DNA from: an uncultured Bacteroidales bacterium
Lineage (GTDB): Bacteria > Bacteroidota > Bacteroidia > Bacteroidales > UBA932
Length of the DNA stretch: 47,367 nt
Direction of reading: 5' to 3'
NCBI GenBank assembly: GCA_944322575.1
Contig: CALUPK010000014.1
Span: 1 to 47,367, forward strand
Positions 1 to 10,069 of this stretch are shown here, piece by piece. The position numbers and the translations under genes were made by a program. The notes under the pieces were generated by a model. It saw only the letters and a program-made list of their open reading frames with translations. It searched no databases and was not told where the DNA came from. Each line of letters starts with the position of its first letter. Positions within the stretch are counted from its first letter, which is position 1.

Positions 1-245
1 ACGGCAGAGAATCGCGGGAAATGCTGCCGTTGTGGAAAGGGGCCTGAGAGACAATAGCGTCCAGAGGGCCTGTAGCAGGGATACGGTGGAAAAGCTATTC
101 CGCAACGGCAGAGAATCGCGGGAAATGCTGCCGTTGTGGAAAGGGGCCAGAGAGACAATAGCGTCCAGAGGGCCTGTAGCAGGGATACGGTGGAAAAGCT
201 ATTCCGCAACGGCAGAGAAATGCGGAATCTGCTGCCGTTGTGGTA
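1..245. repeat. 104-bp tandem repeat array, about 2.3 copies, cut by the window edge
   Basis: The unit starting at position 1 recurs at 105 with one mismatch in 104 bases, and a third, partial and diverged copy starts at 209. Each copy holds a dyad, CAACGGCAG ... CTGCCGTTG (for example 103-111 with 128-136, and 207-215 with 232-240), whose arms stay intact in the third copy while the loop has changed. The array continues to the left of the window. The period is not a multiple of three, so it is not a protein repeat. Bases 246-301 between the array and the next gene show nothing recognisable. Confidence 0.9.
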
Positions 246-301
246 ATGGGGAAGGGTGTAAGTGAGGTGTGAGTGGAAGAAGAAATGGGTCCCGCTCTAA
301 A

Positions 302-1093
302 TTAGTCCCAGCCGAAATTGAATGAGAGGCCGAGGACGTGTACGTACTGCTGCTCCTTGTTGAGGTAGATGTCGTAGATGCCTGAGGAACCGGTGGTATA
401 GCTGACATCGCGGGAGTTGCGGATGTCGAAGTAGTAGTAGAGCTCCATGTTGCAGAAGTCCGAGAAGTCCCACTTCATGCCTAAACAGAACCGCAGGCGG
501 TCTACGAAGGGACCTCCGCCGTAGTCCACAGTATTGAGTGTGTTGGAGAGCTCGAAGAATGCGTAGGGAGTGAGTTCGGTCTTGGGAATGTCGTAGTCGA
601 CCTTGAGTTTGGAGCGGATGAGCCATTCGTCCAGCGGGTCGTGTATGCCGTCAGCCCAGGGGCGGAGGTTGACCAGCGGACGTTCGGTCAGGGAGAGTTT
701 CCAGTCGTCGAGCTCGACTTCGGCCTTCAGGTCTAAGAACACCCTGTGCCGGTACTGCCACTCCCGCTCGTATTCCACGTCTCCGATGTTGAGCACTGAC
801 TGGAAGATGTAGCCGGCGTCTAAGGAGAAATAGTCGCAGGTCTCCCAGGAGAATGACCCCTGGAGGTAGTTGCGGTCGATTCTGGTCATATTGTCGCGGA
901 AACGCAGCTCATTGTTGAGCGTGAAGGTAAAATCGTCCGCTATCGGGAACTCAAATCCGACGTCCACCCTCGGCTGGAAGTCGGAGGGTATGGTGCTCTC
1001 GAACACGTCGTATCTCGGGGAATCCTGGGCTCCGGCGCACAGGACCGCACCTGCAAGGGCCGCGGCGGCTGATATAAGTCGAAGTCTGCTCAT
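302..1093 (-). CDS. DUF2490 family outer-membrane protein
   Basis: This is a 263-residue protein with an N-terminal signal peptide (MSRLRLISAAAALAGAVLCAGAQ). It then has alternating aromatic and polar beta-strand stretches, such as FRDNMTRIDRNYLQGSF and YYYFDIRN, and ends in a terminal aromatic strand (LGLSFNFGWD). This pattern fits the DUF2490 family, predicted small outer-membrane beta-barrels that are common in Bacteroidota. The function of the family is unknown. The gene stands alone, between the repeat array and rnpB. A near-consensus -7 box (CATATTTG, minus strand, 1121-1128) lies about 30 bases upstream of the start. The family call is from memory of its sequence pattern; the outer-membrane location is inferred from the signal peptide and strand pattern. 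Confidence 0.8.
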   Translation of the reverse strand: MSRLRLISAAAALAGAVLCAGAQDSPRYDVFESTIPSDFQPRVDVGFEFPIADDFTFTLNNELRFRDNMTRIDRNYLQGSFSWETCDYFSLDAGYIFQSVLNIGDVEYEREWQYRHRVFLDLKAEVELDDWKLSLTERPLVNLRPWADGIHDPLDEWLIRSKLKVDYDIPKTELTPYAFFELSNTLNTVDYGGGPFVDRLRFCLGMKWDFSDFCNMELYYYFDIRNSRDVSYTTGSSGIYDIYLNKEQQYVHVLGLSFNFGWD

Positions 1094-1193
1094 ATATACA
1101 AGGTGTAAATTTCAGCAGCGCAAATATGAGCAATAATTCTGAAAAGAATCTGAAATGGCTGTTAAATAAATGTTACAAAATCAAAAATAAAAA

Positions 1194-1538
1194 AAGGCGG
1201 GACTGTAAGCCGGGTTCTGTACTCCGGAGCGGACCCCGGAGCCTCTATCATTTATCTGAGCAGCCTACCCCCCGGCAAAGGACGAGCAGCCCTTGACTGC
1301 CGGTATATTTGGCCTTGCAGGCCGCAGGCGGATACTCCGATGATGTCGCCATCGAACGGACGCAGGCTCTTACCCTGCATTTTCACCCTTACCTCTCCCG
1401 AGGGAGGGGCGGTTGTTTTCTGTTACCCGTGACGTAAGCTTTCGCCTACCTGTGCTTTCCACAGTGCGGTGCTCTGTCCTGCCCGGACTTTCCTCTCCCG
1501 GACCTCGCGGCCCGACAGCGATAGAGCGCCCCGCCTTA
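1194..1538 (-). ncRNA. rnpB: RNase P RNA (bacterial type A)
   Basis: On the minus strand the 5' part reads AAGGCGGGG, then later GAGAGGAAAGTCCGGGC, the hallmark conserved region of RNase P RNA. The 3' part reads ACAGAACCCGGCTTACAG, the conserved 3' element. The ends pair as P1: AAGGCGGG at 1537-1530 with CCCGCCTT at 1201-1194. The length of about 345 nt is normal. A T-rich stretch follows the 3' end on the minus strand and may help termination. The RNA is the catalytic subunit that removes 5' leaders from tRNA precursors. I did not see a clear promoter upstream. Confidence 0.93.
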
Positions 1539-1550
1539 AAGCATCTTTTC

Positions 1551-1620
1551 GGCAGATTTCTACTATCCTCTTCGTCAGATAGCAATAGTATCCTTCCTCA
1601 TCGGATAGCAGAAATCTGCC
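1551..1620. other. Long inverted repeat between the oxidoreductase gene and rnpB
   Basis: GGCAGATTTCTACTATCC (1551-1568) pairs with GGATAGCAGAAATCTGCC (1603-1620), 17 of 18 bases. The loop of about 34 bases contains further short complementary pieces. It begins 13 bases downstream of the oxidoreductase stop codon and 12 bases upstream of the rnpB 5' end. No U tract follows on either strand, so it is not a classical intrinsic terminator. It could act as a 3' stabiliser or processing signal. Confidence 0.6.
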
Positions 1621-1633
1621 CGAAAATATATCT

Positions 1634-2869
1634 TTAACCGTTATGGTAATATTTCTTAATGTTCCGCTCCACCTCGCGCTTCATGCGGGGAGAGAGCTTG
1701 CAGTTCTCGTGGCACTGCATGTCGTAGTTCCAGATGCGGGCCACGCAGTAGTTGGCGTGACGGCAGCCGCTTTCGGTGCAGACTCCGTCGCGGAGCTTGT
1801 TGACGAAATCGGTGTCGTAGACCAGCGGACGGGCCATCTCCACGAACTCGAAGCCGGCGTCGAGCACCCGGTTGATGGTCGCCATGGAGTTGACGCCGCC
1901 GACGAATGCTAAGGGCATTTTCAGCTCCCGGCGGAAGCGGATCGAGTCATCGAAGAAGAAGGCCTCCTTGAAGGGTTCGTCCTTAATCATCATCTTGCCG
2001 AAGAGGTTGACTCCCATCTTGAGCCACCACAGTCTCCAGGGCATGTAGCCGGTGAGTACGCTGATGGGCATGGCACCGCGCATCACGTACATGGGGGCCC
2101 GGCTGACGAAGCCGCCGCTGAGCACTAAGCAGTGGGCTCCGTCCTGCTCTAACCGCTTGGCGACCTTGATGCAGTCCTCCACCTCGAGACCGCCCTTGAA
2201 GCCGTCGCGGGTATTGGTCTTGACCAGTACAGCTATGTCGTCTCCGGCAGCCTTCATTACCTCCTCCATGACCATGTCCATGAACTTCATGCGGTTCTCT
2301 AACGGACCGCCGAACTCATCGCGGCGGTGGTTGGTGTAGGGCGAGAGGAACTGCGAGATTAGGTAGCCGTGGCCGGCGTGTATCTCCACTGCGTCGAAGC
2401 CTCCGTCGCGGGCGATGCGCACTGCGTTGCCGAAGTCCTTGACGGTCTGGAGTATCTCGTCCTTACGCAGACCGTGTACGAAGGTAGGGGAGTATAGATT
2501 GAAGCCGCTCGATGCTCCCACTGGTCTCTGGCCGCAGTACATCCGGTGCGACATGTTGCCGCAGTGGCCGAGCTGGATGCAGGCCTTGGCACCGGCTGCG
2601 TGTATCGAGTCGGTCAGGTCGCGCAGGCCTGGGATGATCTCGGGACGCATCCACAGCTGGCGGTGGAAGGACAGGCCGCTCTTGTTGATGGAGGCGTAGG
2701 CGACGGAGGTCATGCCGACTCCGCCGCGGGCCACAGCCGTATGGTAGTCCTTGAGCTGCTGTGTGGGTACATGTCCGTCGCACATGCCCTCGTAGGCCGA
2801 GGCGCGGATGACGCGGTTCTTGATTTCTATGGGGCCGATCTTGGCCGGGGTGAAGAGTAAGGATTCCAT
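1634..2869 (-). CDS. Old Yellow Enzyme family NADH:flavin oxidoreductase
   Basis: The 411-residue protein is a single FMN-binding TIM barrel of the Old Yellow Enzyme / 2,4-dienoyl-CoA reductase type. It starts LLFTPAKIGPIEIKNR, has the active-site block HAGHGYLISQFLSPYTN at about residue 165, followed by RRDEFGGPLENRMKF. Such enzymes reduce activated C=C bonds, for example in enoates, dienoyl-CoA or 3-oxo-delta-4 steroids. The C-terminal Cys region (about residues 365-392) keeps CRHANYC and two later Cys. The usual Cx2CNxC cluster motif has Ala where the second Cys is expected, so a normal 4Fe-4S cluster is doubtful. There is no C-terminal NAD domain. The start ATG directly follows the stop codon of the upstream steroid-reductase-like gene (TAA then ATG), which suggests coupled translation and a shared pathway. 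The substrate is inferred, not shown. Confidence 0.88.
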   Translation of the reverse strand: MESLLFTPAKIGPIEIKNRVIRASAYEGMCDGHVPTQQLKDYHTAVARGGVGMTSVAYASINKSGLSFHRQLWMRPEIIPGLRDLTDSIHAAGAKACIQLGHCGNMSHRMYCGQRPVGASSGFNLYSPTFVHGLRKDEILQTVKDFGNAVRIARDGGFDAVEIHAGHGYLISQFLSPYTNHRRDEFGGPLENRMKFMDMVMEEVMKAAGDDIAVLVKTNTRDGFKGGLEVEDCIKVAKRLEQDGAHCLVLSGGFVSRAPMYVMRGAMPISVLTGYMPWRLWWLKMGVNLFGKMMIKDEPFKEAFFFDDSIRFRRELKMPLAFVGGVNSMATINRVLDAGFEFVEMARPLVYDTDFVNKLRDGVCTESGCRHANYCVARIWNYDMQCHENCKLSPRMKREVERNIKKYYHNG

Positions 2870-3661
2870 TTAGTATATAAAAGGTATGAGTCGTTTGCGT
2901 TTGAGGGAGGTGAACTCCTCGCCGAATTCCTTGGCGTACTTCTCGTACAGGGAGTTGGCTCTGGGTGCGAGGTTGGCGAAGGTCCACATGCAGAAGATGA
3001 TGCCCGGCAGGGACCAGGTCAGTATAGCGAAGCCGAACCACTCGGTGATCTCGCCGTAGTAGTTGGCCGAGGATACGTATCTGAACATGCCGCCCCGCGG
3101 GATGTAGTGCTTAGTGTCACCGGGCTTGCGCAGATGGCGGATGATGTAGTCTGAGTGGAGGTTTACCACCATGCCGAAGATGAATATCAGCGCTCCGATG
3201 ATGAACTGCGGGGAGTACAGCCACTCGGTGGTGTAGCGTCCCTCGGGGGCCAGTACGAAAAGCCAGCCGCAGATCAGGTAGGCGTTTATGACGTTGAATA
3301 CTGCGCCCATGAGGACTACGGATACAGGTATCCGGCTCTTGCCCCTCATCATGAAGGGGTAGATGAGCGAGCGCTGGATGTAGTGTACCAGCAGGAAGGA
3401 CACTAAGATGAATTCGGTCAGGTGCTGCCATCCGCGGGTGGGAATGATGATCAGCAGGGCGGCAATCAGCACAGGTATCTCCATCAGGACCCAGCCTAAT
3501 TTGTTGTCTATCATGGGTCCCCAGCCCTTGGTGCGGAGGTAGCCGTAACCGGCTTTGAAGTACTGTAAGGCCACAAAAACAACAACGGCCAGAACTATCA
3601 TCACACGCTCTACGGTATGAAAGAACTGAGGGTCGAATATTGTGTAGTCTGTAAGATTCAC
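2870..3661 (-). CDS. Steroid 5-alpha-reductase family membrane enzyme (SRD5A-like)
   Basis: The 263-residue protein has about six hydrophobic membrane segments. Its C-terminal region is typical of 3-oxo-5-alpha-steroid 4-dehydrogenases: YVSSANYYGEITEWFGF (about residues 195-211), then NLAPRANSLYEKYAKEFGEEF and a terminal RKRLIPFIY. Members use NADPH to reduce a C=C bond conjugated to a ketone in steroids or polyprenoids. The gene lies 28 bases after the thioesterase gene and abuts the Old Yellow Enzyme gene, forming a three-gene operon. In gut Bacteroidales, enzymes of these two classes are known to act on 3-oxo-delta-4 bile acids and steroid hormones. That this pair does so is inference from family and context. 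Confidence 0.85.
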   Translation of the reverse strand: MNLTDYTIFDPQFFHTVERVMIVLAVVVFVALQYFKAGYGYLRTKGWGPMIDNKLGWVLMEIPVLIAALLIIIPTRGWQHLTEFILVSFLLVHYIQRSLIYPFMMRGKSRIPVSVVLMGAVFNVINAYLICGWLFVLAPEGRYTTEWLYSPQFIIGALIFIFGMVVNLHSDYIIRHLRKPGDTKHYIPRGGMFRYVSSANYYGEITEWFGFAILTWSLPGIIFCMWTFANLAPRANSLYEKYAKEFGEEFTSLKRKRLIPFIY

Positions 3662-3689
3662 GGTTGTAGGTTTTATACGATTAATATTA

Positions 3690-4430
3690 TCATTTCAAGC
3701 AGATGGAGGTCTGGAAAACGGTTTTTTCGCCGCATCGTCCTTCTACATAGTATTTTCCGTCACCGGAGACAGCCCTGTAGAGGTCTACTGTGTCTCCGAG
3801 GCGTGTCTCGTGGTTGAAATTGATCTGGTAGCAGTCTATGTCTTTCTCAGTCAGGACAGCGGGGTCGATGGCGTCAAACGCCCATTCGACGTATTTCGCG
3901 TTGTTTGTATGAGAGTTGAAGTCAATGTCGGAAAACAGGACTTCGTGGCTCCTTATAAGATAAAGGTCTTCTTCATTAGGAGTTCTGATCTTCCCGCACG
4001 GCTCTGCTACGGCGTCTTTGTCCCATGCGGTGGATGTGCTTTTCTCTCCGAGTACATGGTCGGGGCGCAGCATTCTGCGGGAAGATGCGTCTATCAGCAG
4101 CCATGAGCTGGTAGCCTGGATGACAGGTGTTTCCTCTCCTTTACGGCATACTTCAAAATCTCTCAGTGAGAATACGCCTTCGCGTCCTTTGTGCCAGGTC
4201 GTCATCTGTACGCTGTCTTCCCATACCGGGGCCTGAATGTATTTGACCTTCATGCGTGAGAGGACCCAGACGATATTGCTTTTTATCAGGTCTGCGTAAC
4301 CGAAACCTATGGCTGAGGCATGGTAGTTTGCTATTTCCTGAGCCTGTGTCATGAACGCGAAAGCCTTGTAATTCTTGCGTATATCCACGTCGCAGGTGCG
4401 GATGCTGTATTCAATGGTATGACTTTTCAT
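3690..4430 (-). CDS. Acyl-ACP thioesterase (FatA/FatB type)
   Basis: This 246-residue protein is a double hot-dog acyl-ACP thioesterase. The first half contains the typical NYHASAIGFGYADL and WVLSRMKVKY segments. The second half contains the catalytic block DIDFNSHTNNAKYVEW at about residues 168-183, with the Asp, Asn and His expected for the family. It releases free fatty acids from acyl carrier protein in the cytoplasm. Length is normal. It is the first gene of the operon with the SRD5A-like and Old Yellow Enzyme genes. It is divergent from pyrG, and its -7 box TATCTTTG (4466-4459, minus) lies inside the pyrG promoter. Confidence 0.88.
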   Translation of the reverse strand: MKSHTIEYSIRTCDVDIRKNYKAFAFMTQAQEIANYHASAIGFGYADLIKSNIVWVLSRMKVKYIQAPVWEDSVQMTTWHKGREGVFSLRDFEVCRKGEETPVIQATSSWLLIDASSRRMLRPDHVLGEKSTSTAWDKDAVAEPCGKIRTPNEEDLYLIRSHEVLFSDIDFNSHTNNAKYVEWAFDAIDPAVLTEKDIDCYQINFNHETRLGDTVDLYRAVSGDGKYYVEGRCGEKTVFQTSICLK

Positions 4431-4455
4431 TCAAGAATGAGGTTGAAAAAATATC

Positions 4456-6125
<1,670 letters not shown>

Positions 6126-6127
6126 AG

Positions 6128-6922
6128 ATGAATCACAGGTCTTTTGTTCCTGCTGCCGCTCTTCTGGCTGCAGCGGTATTTACCGGGTTTGCATCGCGCA
6201 TGCATATGGACGGTCCTGTGCCGCAGGCAGCAGTGCAGGAGTATTCGGTAGTCTCGAAGGAGGAGATCCGTCATGACTTGTCCGCATACACTCAGGGATT
6301 TTTCTTTTATGACGGCTATCTGTACGAGAGTACCGGACAGTATGGAGAGTCCTCTTTCCGCAAGATAGACCCGGAGACAGGGAAGGTGCTTCGCAAGGAA
6401 GTGTTTCCGGCCAAATATTTCGGGGAAGGCTCGTGCGTGTTTGACGGCAGGGCATATATTCTTACATGGTATGAGGGAACGTGTTTTGTGTACGATATAG
6501 AGACGTTCACCAAACTCGCAGAGTTTCCGTATCAGGGTGAGGGATGGGGACTTACTTCAGACGGCCGCTCGCTTATTATGAGTGACGGCACTTCTACCCT
6601 GTCATTCCGCGACCCCATGACATTTCTTGAACAGAGGACTCTGACAGTGAAGGACGGCGGAAGGGAAGTTCAGTTCATAAATGAGCTGGAGTATATTGAC
6701 GGTAAGATATGGGCCAACATTTACGGCTTGGATGAGATATATGTAATCGACCCTGTATCCGGAAAGGTAACAGCCAAGGTCGACTGCCGCGGACTGCTGG
6801 ACTCGCGTTACAGGAGTTCAGCGGTGGATGTCTTCAATGGCATTGCCTACAATCACGAGGACGGAACGCTGTATCTCACAGGTAAGTACTGGCCCAGAAT
6901 GTACAAGGTGACGGTAAAATAG
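6128..6922 (+). CDS. Glutaminyl-peptide cyclotransferase (bacterial beta-propeller type)
   Basis: The 264-residue protein has an N-terminal signal segment (about residues 1-22). It then has the family start HDLSAYTQGFFFYDGYLYESTGQYGES, repeated propeller blades with the WEGTC-like TWYEGTCFVYD, and the diagnostic FINELEYIDGKIWANIYG. Enzymes of this family convert N-terminal glutamine of peptides to pyroglutamate. Export to the periplasm is inferred from the signal segment. It begins two bases after pyrG and ends 11 bases before glnN, so it is transcribed with both. There is no Cys in a lipobox position, so it is probably soluble. Confidence 0.85.
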   Translation: MNHRSFVPAAALLAAAVFTGFASRMHMDGPVPQAAVQEYSVVSKEEIRHDLSAYTQGFFFYDGYLYESTGQYGESSFRKIDPETGKVLRKEVFPAKYFGEGSCVFDGRAYILTWYEGTCFVYDIETFTKLAEFPYQGEGWGLTSDGRSLIMSDGTSTLSFRDPMTFLEQRTLTVKDGGREVQFINELEYIDGKIWANIYGLDEIYVIDPVSGKVTAKVDCRGLLDSRYRSSAVDVFNGIAYNHEDGTLYLTGKYWPRMYKVTVK

Positions 6923-6933
6923 AAGAATGGTTT

Positions 6934-9117
6934 ATGAGTAATTTCAGAATCAGGGCCCTGCAGGAGTTCTCCACTCATAGGGCTGAGAGATTTTATGAGG
7001 AGAGCAGGCCTGTATCGGAATATTTCGGACAGAATGTCTTTACTTTGGAAAAGATGCGCAAGTATCTGTCTCCGGATGCTTACGCGGAGGTGGTTTCGTC
7101 AATAAAGGAAGGAGTCAGCATAGACCGTAAGTTCGCAGACCAGATAGCAGCGGGAATGAAGACATGGGCGGTGGAGATGGGTGCTACTCACTATACACAC
7201 TGGTTCCATCCCATGACAGACTCTACTGCCGAGAAGCACGAGGCATTTGTGGACAGGGATTCTGAAGGACATATTTTTGAGAATTTTAAAGGCAGTACGC
7301 TCGTGCAGCAGGAGTCGGACGGCTCCAGTTTCCCCAACGGAGGTCTGCGCAACACATTTGAGGCGAGGGGATATACAGCATGGGATCCGAGCTCTCCGGC
7401 ATTTATCATCGATAATACGTTATGTATACCCACAGTGTTTGTAGCGTATACGGGTGAGTCCCTGGATATGAAGCTGCCGATGCTCAAGTCCCTCCGGGCT
7501 ATAGATAAGGCGGCTGTGGATGTGGTCCGCCTCTTTGACCGTAATGTCAGGAAGGTGGAAGTGATGCTCGGCCCTGAGCAGGAGTATTTTCTCGTAGATG
7601 ACGCATTTTACCGGGCCAGGCCTGACCTGCAGATATGCAACAGAACTCTTTTAGGACATACAGCGGCAAAGGATCAGCAGCTCGAGGATCATTATTTTGG
7701 GACGATTCCGTCGAGGACGATAGCGTTTATGAAGGATTTCGAGGTCAATGCGTATAAACTCGGAATCCTGTTGAAGACCCGTCACAATGAGGTGGCGCCC
7801 AATCAGTTTGAATGCGCTCCGCTGTACAGCGAGGCCAATCTGGCGATAGACCACAACCTGATACTTATGCTTCTGATGCGGAAGGTGGCCAAGAAACATC
7901 ATTTCAAGGTGCTTTTCCATGAGAAGCCGTTCGACGGAGTAAACGGCTCCGGCAAGCACTGCAACTGGTCGTTGGTCACGGATACCGGGGTCAATCTTCT
8001 GTCTCCTGGCCGTACTCCCAGGACCAACCTTCAGTTCCTCAGTATTTTCGTATCTGTCATCAGGGCAGTGTACGAGCATAATTTCCTTTTGATGTCGAGT
8101 GTCGCATCGCTCAACAATTCTTATCGTCTTGGGGGCCATGAGGCACCGCCTGCAGTGATGTCTGTGTTCGTCGGCACTACCTTGGACAAAGTCCTGCGCA
8201 GCATAGAGGACATGAGCGACTATGGCGAAGCGGATTCGGAAAGGGGACGTCTCAGAGTAGTCAGTGAGATACCTGAGATTCTGCCCGACAATACGGACCG
8301 CAACCGTACATCACCCTTCGCATTTACAGGAAACCGTTTTGAATTCAGGGCCGTGGGCTCTTCGGTCAATGTCTCGGCTCCAATGTATGTGCTCAACGCT
8401 GCGGTGGCGCAGCAGCTCCGCAGGTTCAAGGCTTTAGTGGATGAAAGGTTGGCTGCCGGGGAGAAACATGACGATGCGGTTTTCTATGTGATACGTCAGT
8501 TTGTCATGGAGTCCAAGGCAATACGGTTTGAGGGGAACGGATACAGTAAAGAGTGGCAGCAGGAAGCGGCCCGTCGCGGTCTGAAGGCTCTGGATTCAGT
8601 GCCCGAGGCCAACAAGGCTCTGATAGAAGAGGCTACAGTACGGCTCTTCGGAGAGGAAGGTATACTGTCGGACAGAGAGCTGTATGCCAGGTATGAAGTC
8701 CAGCAGGAAACATATACCAAAAAGCTACAGATAGAGGCGAGAGTGCTCGGAGATCTGATAGTCAATCACATAGTGCCTACTGCTATAAAATTCCAGAATA
8801 CTTTGATAGAAAATTGCAGGGGACTCAAGGACCTGTTCGGGCAGGAGCAGATGGCACAGATGTGCTCAGCTCAGCTCAATATGATCGAAAAGATATCAAG
8901 GTATGTGGATTCCCTCCGCAAGGATGTGCATGACATGATAGAAGAGCGGAAGAAGGCCAATCAGATTCACGATATAACAGAAAAAGCTGAGGCTTACAGT
9001 ACCCTGGTCCTCCCATATATGGACAAGATACGCGAAGTCTCCGACAAGCTCGAAATGCTTGTCGATGACGAGCTGTGGCCTCTTCCCAAGTACCGTGAGA
9101 TGCTTTTAAGCAGATAG
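6934..9117 (+). CDS. glnN: Glutamine synthetase type III
   Basis: The 727-residue protein has the length of type III glutamine synthetases, much longer than type I. It contains the GSIII blocks THWFHPMTDSTAEKHEAF, GSSFPNGGLRNTFEARGYTAWD and HNEVAPNQFECAPLYSEANL, and the catalytic core VNGSGKHCNWSL. It makes glutamine from glutamate, ammonia and ATP in the cytoplasm. It is the usual glutamine synthetase of Bacteroidales. It follows the cyclotransferase gene with an 11-base gap and is followed 18 bases later by a lipoprotein gene. No separate promoter is obvious, so expression may depend on the pyrG promoter. Confidence 0.97.
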   Translation: MSNFRIRALQEFSTHRAERFYEESRPVSEYFGQNVFTLEKMRKYLSPDAYAEVVSSIKEGVSIDRKFADQIAAGMKTWAVEMGATHYTHWFHPMTDSTAEKHEAFVDRDSEGHIFENFKGSTLVQQESDGSSFPNGGLRNTFEARGYTAWDPSSPAFIIDNTLCIPTVFVAYTGESLDMKLPMLKSLRAIDKAAVDVVRLFDRNVRKVEVMLGPEQEYFLVDDAFYRARPDLQICNRTLLGHTAAKDQQLEDHYFGTIPSRTIAFMKDFEVNAYKLGILLKTRHNEVAPNQFECAPLYSEANLAIDHNLILMLLMRKVAKKHHFKVLFHEKPFDGVNGSGKHCNWSLVTDTGVNLLSPGRTPRTNLQFLSIFVSVIRAVYEHNFLLMSSVASLNNSYRLGGHEAPPAVMSVFVGTTLDKVLRSIEDMSDYGEADSERGRLRVVSEIPEILPDNTDRNRTSPFAFTGNRFEFRAVGSSVNVSAPMYVLNAAVAQQLRRFKALVDERLAAGEKHDDAVFYVIRQFVMESKAIRFEGNGYSKEWQQEAARRGLKALDSVPEANKALIEEATVRLFGEEGILSDRELYARYEVQQETYTKKLQIEARVLGDLIVNHIVPTAIKFQNTLIENCRGLKDLFGQEQMAQMCSAQLNMIEKISRYVDSLRKDVHDMIEERKKANQIHDITEKAEAYSTLVLPYMDKIREVSDKLEMLVDDELWPLPKYREMLLSR

Positions 9118-9135
9118 ATTCAGAATAAACACACT

Positions 9136-10062
9136 ATGAGAACTTCCACTTTATTCAGGTCAGCGGGATTCTTCCTGCTGGCGCTTGTCGCGGCAACAGG
9201 ATGCTCGCCGCTGTCGAAGGCCCAGATGGAGGCTGTGCAGGAACTGACATTCAGAAGTGATACTGTCTCGCGTTCACCGGCCGTACTGTTCAGGGAGATG
9301 TCCGAGGTACGTCTGTCCAGAGGACTTTTCTATGCGGCGTCCCTGAGCTCCGGGCAGATGCGCTTCGAAGAGGTAACGGCTGTCGCGGAGGCATCTATGG
9401 ATGATGAGTCTGTGGTGCGTAAGTCAGAAGGATATGTAGATGTGCTCAACAGTTATGTGCGGGCACTGCGCAGTGTAAGCTCTCAGCAGAGATGGAAGGG
9501 CATCGGTACGGAACTGAGAGGAGTAGGGGCGCGTGTAGATTCAGTACTGTACCGCTATAACAGACTTGATACTGGTTATGACGACATTCCTGTCGGGTAT
9601 GCGAAGATGGCAGGAAAAGTTTTCGCTTACATTGCGGAGGAGGTTATGAAGGTGTCTCAGGCTGCCGCAGTGCGAAATATAGTAATCGAGGCGGATACAG
9701 TAGTGTCTGCTACTTGTGACTCACTTATGAATATTCTCAGATGTGAAGAGATGGACGATCTGATCAGACATGAAGAGGAGAGTGTGAGGGATAATTATTC
9801 TGCGTACCTAAGGGCAATGGAAATTGCCGGGGCAACAGTACCGGTCGAGAGTGACATACGGTATGTGGAACTGTTGCGCCAGGCTGAGGAATTGTCAAAG
9901 ATCCGGAACAGCTGCGCATCAGCATTGCGGTCCCTGAAGAATGCCCATTCGAAATTAGCCATGGATTTTTCTTCGGGCGAGAAAAAGGTTGCAGATGAGC
10001 TGGTGGAAGAGATAATACGTTTTAACAGGCTTGCCTCTCAGGTGGCAGGGTATATCAACTGA
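9136..10062 (+). CDS. Predicted helical lipoprotein of unknown function
   Basis: I do not recognise a family. The 308-residue protein has a lipoprotein signal peptide ending LVAATGC (Cys at residue 23) and is then almost entirely polar helix, with many Glu, Arg, Ser and Leu heptad-like stretches (LVEEIIRFNRLASQV at the end). It is probably anchored in a membrane from the periplasmic side. It lies 18 bases after glnN, and the next small helical protein gene starts 7 bases after it. The two may work together, but nothing in the sequence shows how. Confidence 0.75.
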   Translation: MRTSTLFRSAGFFLLALVAATGCSPLSKAQMEAVQELTFRSDTVSRSPAVLFREMSEVRLSRGLFYAASLSSGQMRFEEVTAVAEASMDDESVVRKSEGYVDVLNSYVRALRSVSSQQRWKGIGTELRGVGARVDSVLYRYNRLDTGYDDIPVGYAKMAGKVFAYIAEEVMKVSQAAAVRNIVIEADTVVSATCDSLMNILRCEEMDDLIRHEEESVRDNYSAYLRAMEIAGATVPVESDIRYVELLRQAEELSKIRNSCASALRSLKNAHSKLAMDFSSGEKKVADELVEEIIRFNRLASQVAGYIN

Positions 10063-10069
10063 TAGGGAT

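Noticed and set aside
1-245. CRISPR array
   Set aside because: The repeats are long and directly adjacent, without unique spacers, and no cas genes are present.
32-265. 77-residue open frame across the repeat array
   Set aside because: The repeat period of 104 is not a multiple of three, so copies are read in different frames; the protein has no sensible pattern.
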